A stretch of 64,000 nucleotides of DNA from Streptomyces sclerotialus. GTDB lineage: Bacteria; Actinomycetota; Actinomycetes; Streptomycetales; Streptomycetaceae. Each line of letters starts with the position of its first letter. Position 1 is the stretch's first letter. The position numbers and the translations under genes were made by a program. The stretch lies in NCBI GenBank assembly GCA_000719105.1, contig JODX01000020.1, positions 1 through 64,000 of the forward strand, given 5' to 3'. This document shows, piece after piece, positions 61,387 through 64,000 of this stretch. The notes under the pieces are model-generated. The model saw only the letters and a list, made by a program, of their open reading frames with translations. It did not search any database and was not told the origin of the DNA.

Positions 61387-63675
61387 TCAGCCGGCGGCCC
61401 GCCGCAGGTGCTCCGCGGTGAACGATCCGCGCGCGCGGAGCAGCTGCCCCGGTGTCCCCTCGAAGACCACGCGGCCGCCGTCCTTGCCGCCGTCCGGCCC
61501 CAGGTCGATGATCCAGTCGGCGTGCGCCACGACGTGCAGGTTGTGCTCCACGACCACGACCGTGTTGCCCGCGTCGACGAGCCGATCGAGCAGCGCGCGG
61601 AGGGTGTCGACGTCCGACATGTGCAGACCGGTCGTCGGCTCGTCGAGGACGTACACCGCGCCCGTGCGGTGCAGATGGGTGGCGAGCTTGATGCGCTGCC
61701 GCTCGCCGCCGGAGAGCGTGGACAGGGGTTGGCCGAGCGTCAGATATGTCAGCCCCACGTCCCGCAGGGCGCTCAGCCGACGCCGTACGCCCCGGTCGTC
61801 GAAGAGGAGCAGCGCCTGCTCCGCCGTCATGTCCAGGACGTCCGCGACGGAGTGGCCGTCCACCGTCAGCCGCAGGACGTCCTCCTTGAAGCGCCGCCCC
61901 TCGCAGTCCCGGCACGTGGTGGTCACCGGGTCCATGAAGAAGAGGTCCGTCTGGATGACGCCACGCCCCTGGCACCCCTCGCACGCGCCGGCCGAGTTGA
62001 AGCTGAACAGCCCCGCGTCGGCTCCCGTCACCCGCGCGAAGATCTTCCGTACGGTGTCCATGACGCCGAGGTACGACGCGGGCGTGGACCGCGACGAGAT
62101 CCCGATCGACGACTGGTCCACGACCACGGCGTCGGGGTGCGCCGCCGTGAACTCCCCGGACACCAGCGTGCTCTTGCCGGACCCGGCGACCCCGGTGACC
62201 GCCGTGAGCACCCCGGTGGGGAACTCCACGGTCACGTCCCGCAGGTTGTGCCGGTCCGCGCCCTTGACCCACAGTCCGCCCGTGGGCCGCCGCGGGTGCT
62301 CCTTGACCGCCGTACGGCGCCGCAGGCACCGCCCGGTCGTCGTGTCGGCCGCCGCCAGATCGCCCGGAGTGCCCTCGAAGACCACCCGCCCGCCGTCGGC
62401 GCCCGCGCCCGGCCCCATGTCGACGACGTGGTCGGCGAGCGCGATGACGTCCGGGTCGTGCTCGACGACCAGCACGGTGTTCCCCTTGTCGCGCAGTCGC
62501 AGCAGCAGCTCGCCGAGGCGCCCCACGTCGCGCGGGTGCAGCCCGACGCTCGGCTCGTCGAAGATGTACGTCATCCCGGTGAGGCTGGAACCGAGGTGCC
62601 GTACGGTCTTCAGCCGCTGCCCCTCCCCGCCGGACAGCGTGGACGTCTCGCGGTCGAGGCTGAGGTAGCCGAGACCGATCGCGTCGATCCGCTCCAGGCC
62701 GGCGACGGCGGCCGACGCGATCGGGCCGGCCACCGGGTCGTCGATCTCCCTGAGCACCCCGATGAGGTCGCTGACCTGCATCCGGCCGTAGTCGGCGATG
62801 TTCAGGCCGTTGATCCGGGTGGCGAGCGCGGCCGCGTTCAGCCGGGCGCCCCGGCACACCCGGCAGGTCTCCTCGGTGAGGAAGCGCTGCACGAGGTCGC
62901 GCGTCTTCTGGCTCATGCCCGACAGGTCCCGCTTCAGGTACAGCCGCGCGAAGCGGTCGGCGAGCCCCTCGTAGTCGGTGCTCCACGCGCCGTCGGAGTT
63001 GTTGACCTTCACCTTGCTGCCGGGGGCGCCGCGCATCAGGAACTCCCGCTCCCGCACCGTGAAGTCGCGCACCGCCTTGTCCGGATCCAGCGCGGTGGTG
63101 TTCGTGTAGGCCTGCCCCTGCCAGGTCCCCACGGCGAACGGCGGAAACCGGATCGCGCCGCCCGCCAGGGACCTGTCCTCGTCGAGGATGCGGTCCCAGG
63201 CGGGCTGCACCGTGCGCCCGAGCCCGTCGCACTCCGGGCACATGCCCGAGGGCACGTTGAACGAGTACGCGGTCGCCGGGCCCGCGCTGGGCGTGCCGTA
63301 CCGCGAGAAGAGCACGCGGATCACCGTGTAGACGTCGGTCATGGTGCCGACCGTGGACCGGGAGTGGCCCCCGACCGGCCGCTGGTCCACGACGATCGCG
63401 GGGGTGAGGTCCTCGATGGTCTCCGCGTGCGGCCGCTCGTACTTGGGCATCCGGTTGCGCAGGAACGGCGGATACGTGTCGTTCAGCTGGCGCTGCGACT
63501 CGACCGCGATCGTGTCGAACACGACGGAGGACTTCCCGGATCCCGAGAGGCCGGTGAACACGGTCAGCCGGCCTTTCGGGATCTGGAGGGTGACGTCCTT
63601 GAGGTTGTTCCCCCGGGCACCCGCGATACGGATGTGACTGGTATGGCTGGTGTGGCTGGTGTCGGCGTGGCTCAT
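61387..63675 (-). CDS. UvrA2-like ABC ATPase (excinuclease A paralogue)
   Basis: Protein of 762 residues with two ABC halves: Walker A GLSGSGKS (42-49) and GVAGSGKS, signatures LSGGEGQRL and LSGGERQRI, Walker B IFDEPSVGLHP and VLDEPTTGLH. Zinc-binding CPECDGLG and CEGCQGRG...CRDCEG pairs are present. It is shorter than true UvrA (about 950 residues) and lacks the UvrB-binding region, as in UvrA2/drug-resistance types. N-terminal SHT repeats are unusual. ATG 63675 follows the ABC-F stop by 10 nt, so the two are probably co-transcribed. DNA-damage or antibiotic tolerance is inferred. Confidence 0.9.
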   Translation of the reverse strand: MSHADTSHTSHTSHIRIAGARGNNLKDVTLQIPKGRLTVFTGLSGSGKSSVVFDTIAVESQRQLNDTYPPFLRNRMPKYERPHAETIEDLTPAIVVDQRPVGGHSRSTVGTMTDVYTVIRVLFSRYGTPSAGPATAYSFNVPSGMCPECDGLGRTVQPAWDRILDEDRSLAGGAIRFPPFAVGTWQGQAYTNTTALDPDKAVRDFTVREREFLMRGAPGSKVKVNNSDGAWSTDYEGLADRFARLYLKRDLSGMSQKTRDLVQRFLTEETCRVCRGARLNAAALATRINGLNIADYGRMQVSDLIGVLREIDDPVAGPIASAAVAGLERIDAIGLGYLSLDRETSTLSGGEGQRLKTVRHLGSSLTGMTYIFDEPSVGLHPRDVGRLGELLLRLRDKGNTVLVVEHDPDVIALADHVVDMGPGAGADGGRVVFEGTPGDLAAADTTTGRCLRRRTAVKEHPRRPTGGLWVKGADRHNLRDVTVEFPTGVLTAVTGVAGSGKSTLVSGEFTAAHPDAVVVDQSSIGISSRSTPASYLGVMDTVRKIFARVTGADAGLFSFNSAGACEGCQGRGVIQTDLFFMDPVTTTCRDCEGRRFKEDVLRLTVDGHSVADVLDMTAEQALLLFDDRGVRRRLSALRDVGLTYLTLGQPLSTLSGGERQRIKLATHLHRTGAVYVLDEPTTGLHMSDVDTLRALLDRLVDAGNTVVVVEHNLHVVAHADWIIDLGPDGGKDGGRVVFEGTPGQLLRARGSFTAEHLRRAAG

Positions 63676-63685
63676 ACCGCCGACG

Positions 63686-64000
63686 CTAGAAGGGATACCC
63701 GACAGCCTCTGTCGTGATTTCCTTCAGCTCCCCCTCCTCCAGCAGCAGTCGGCGGGTGATGCCGATGGAGTCGAGGAAGGGCAGGTCGTGGCTGGCCACG
63801 AGCAGCGCTCCCTCGTACGACTCCAGGGCCGTGGTGAGCTGCCGCACGCTCGCCATGTCGAGGTTGTTCGTCGGCTCGTCGAGTATCAGCAGCTGCGGCG
63901 CGGGCTCCGCCAGCATCAGGGCCGCGAGCGCCGCGCGAAAGCGCTCCCCGCCGGAGAGCGTCCCGGCCGGCTGGTCGGCGCGCGCCCCCCGGAAGAGGAA
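63686..64000 (-). CDS. ABC-F family ATPase, C-terminal part (cut by window edge)
   Basis: The last 104 codons of a protein that continues beyond base 64000. Visible are the signature LSGGERFRAALAALML, Walker B LLILDEPTNNLDMASV and the switch VASHDLPFLDSIG. The DEPTNNLD box is the hallmark of ABC-F proteins, which act on ribosomes (translation or antibiotic protection) and have no membrane part. It precedes the uvrA2-like gene by 10 nt on the same strand. Confidence 0.88.
   Translation of the reverse strand, partial: FLFRGARADQPAGTLSGGERFRAALAALMLAEPAPQLLILDEPTNNLDMASVRQLTTALESYEGALLVASHDLPFLDSIGITRRLLLEEGELKEITTEAVGYPF

Noticed and set aside
63600..63675. Imperfect repeat near the uvrA-like start as a mobile element end
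   Set aside because: It is the coding sequence for the SHT repeats of the protein's N-terminus.
1..64000. Insertion sequences, integrases, prophage genes, attachment sites or CRISPR arrays
   Set aside because: No transposase, integrase or phage protein and no spaced repeat array was found on either strand.

Overview
The window is high-GC actinobacterial DNA, most probably Streptomyces. The support is strong third-position GC bias, many GTG starts, frequent 1-4 nt gene overlaps, a WhiB-like protein, Tat-secreted enzymes, a two-domain small laccase and a seven-gene pca operon with a divergent MarR regulator. From memory, gene content and order match the right arm of the S. coelicolor chromosome from the second pentose-phosphate cluster (about SCO6659-6663) through pca (PcaV = SCO6704) and the small laccase SLAC (SCO6712) to a UvrA-like/ABC-F pair (about SCO6719-6720). 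No integrase, transposase, prophage or CRISPR array was seen.

Layout. 1-5787 (minus): pentose-phosphate operon tkt-tal-zwf-opcA-pgi, with tkt broken by an internal deletion plus frameshift. 5944-17975: AraC regulator, secreted beta-1,3-glucanase under a CebR-like operator, Tat/lipoprotein sulfatase, acyl-CoA ligase, a gutted PHP-domain gene, GH4 glycosidase, metallophosphoesterase plus phosphopantetheinyl transferase, and an alpha/beta hydrolase. 18022-20192: ImmA/IrrE-like peptidase and XRE regulator divergent from an MmyB-like protein around a near-perfect palindrome. 20255-23671: nitrate/sulfonate/taurine-type ABC importer. 24004-32584: phospholipase C, DMT transporter plus PAP2 enzyme divergent from a TetR regulator across a 54-bp perfect inverted repeat, a DUF2510 membrane protein, and an anmK-MFS pair. 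32835-42740: a LAL-type ATPase without a LuxR domain, then pcaIJFHGBL and pcaV, which degrade protocatechuate to succinyl-CoA plus acetyl-CoA. 42769-47360: DUF3048 lipoprotein, zinc alcohol dehydrogenase, and divergent ATP-dependent DNA ligase and LigD-type polymerase (NHEJ parts). 47422-53336: cupredoxin/Ig/DUF1080 protein and ThuA/sorbosone-dehydrogenase-like protein divergent from the small laccase. 53430-57730: LacI regulator, carboxylesterase, a broken SDR gene and its TetR regulator. 57849-60074: WhiB-like protein, then a locus with three unusual tRNA-like sequences around a scrambled zinc-ribbon SDR gene and a short leucine-rich-repeat ORF. 60133-64000: acyl-ACP desaturase behind a 41-bp palindromic operator array, UvrA2-like protein, and an ABC-F ATPase cut by the window end.

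Two things stand out. The tRNA-like/SDR/LRR locus (58113-60075) is the best candidate for an undescribed system: the three RNAs share an odd D-loop, carry different anticodons (GCU, CUC, CCA) and bracket the two genes. Also, several genes carry lesions (deletions at tkt and PHP, frameshift plus stop in one SDR, inversion plus deletions in the other) while the remaining genes look intact. This is either clustered gene decay or an assembly problem, and reads would settle it.
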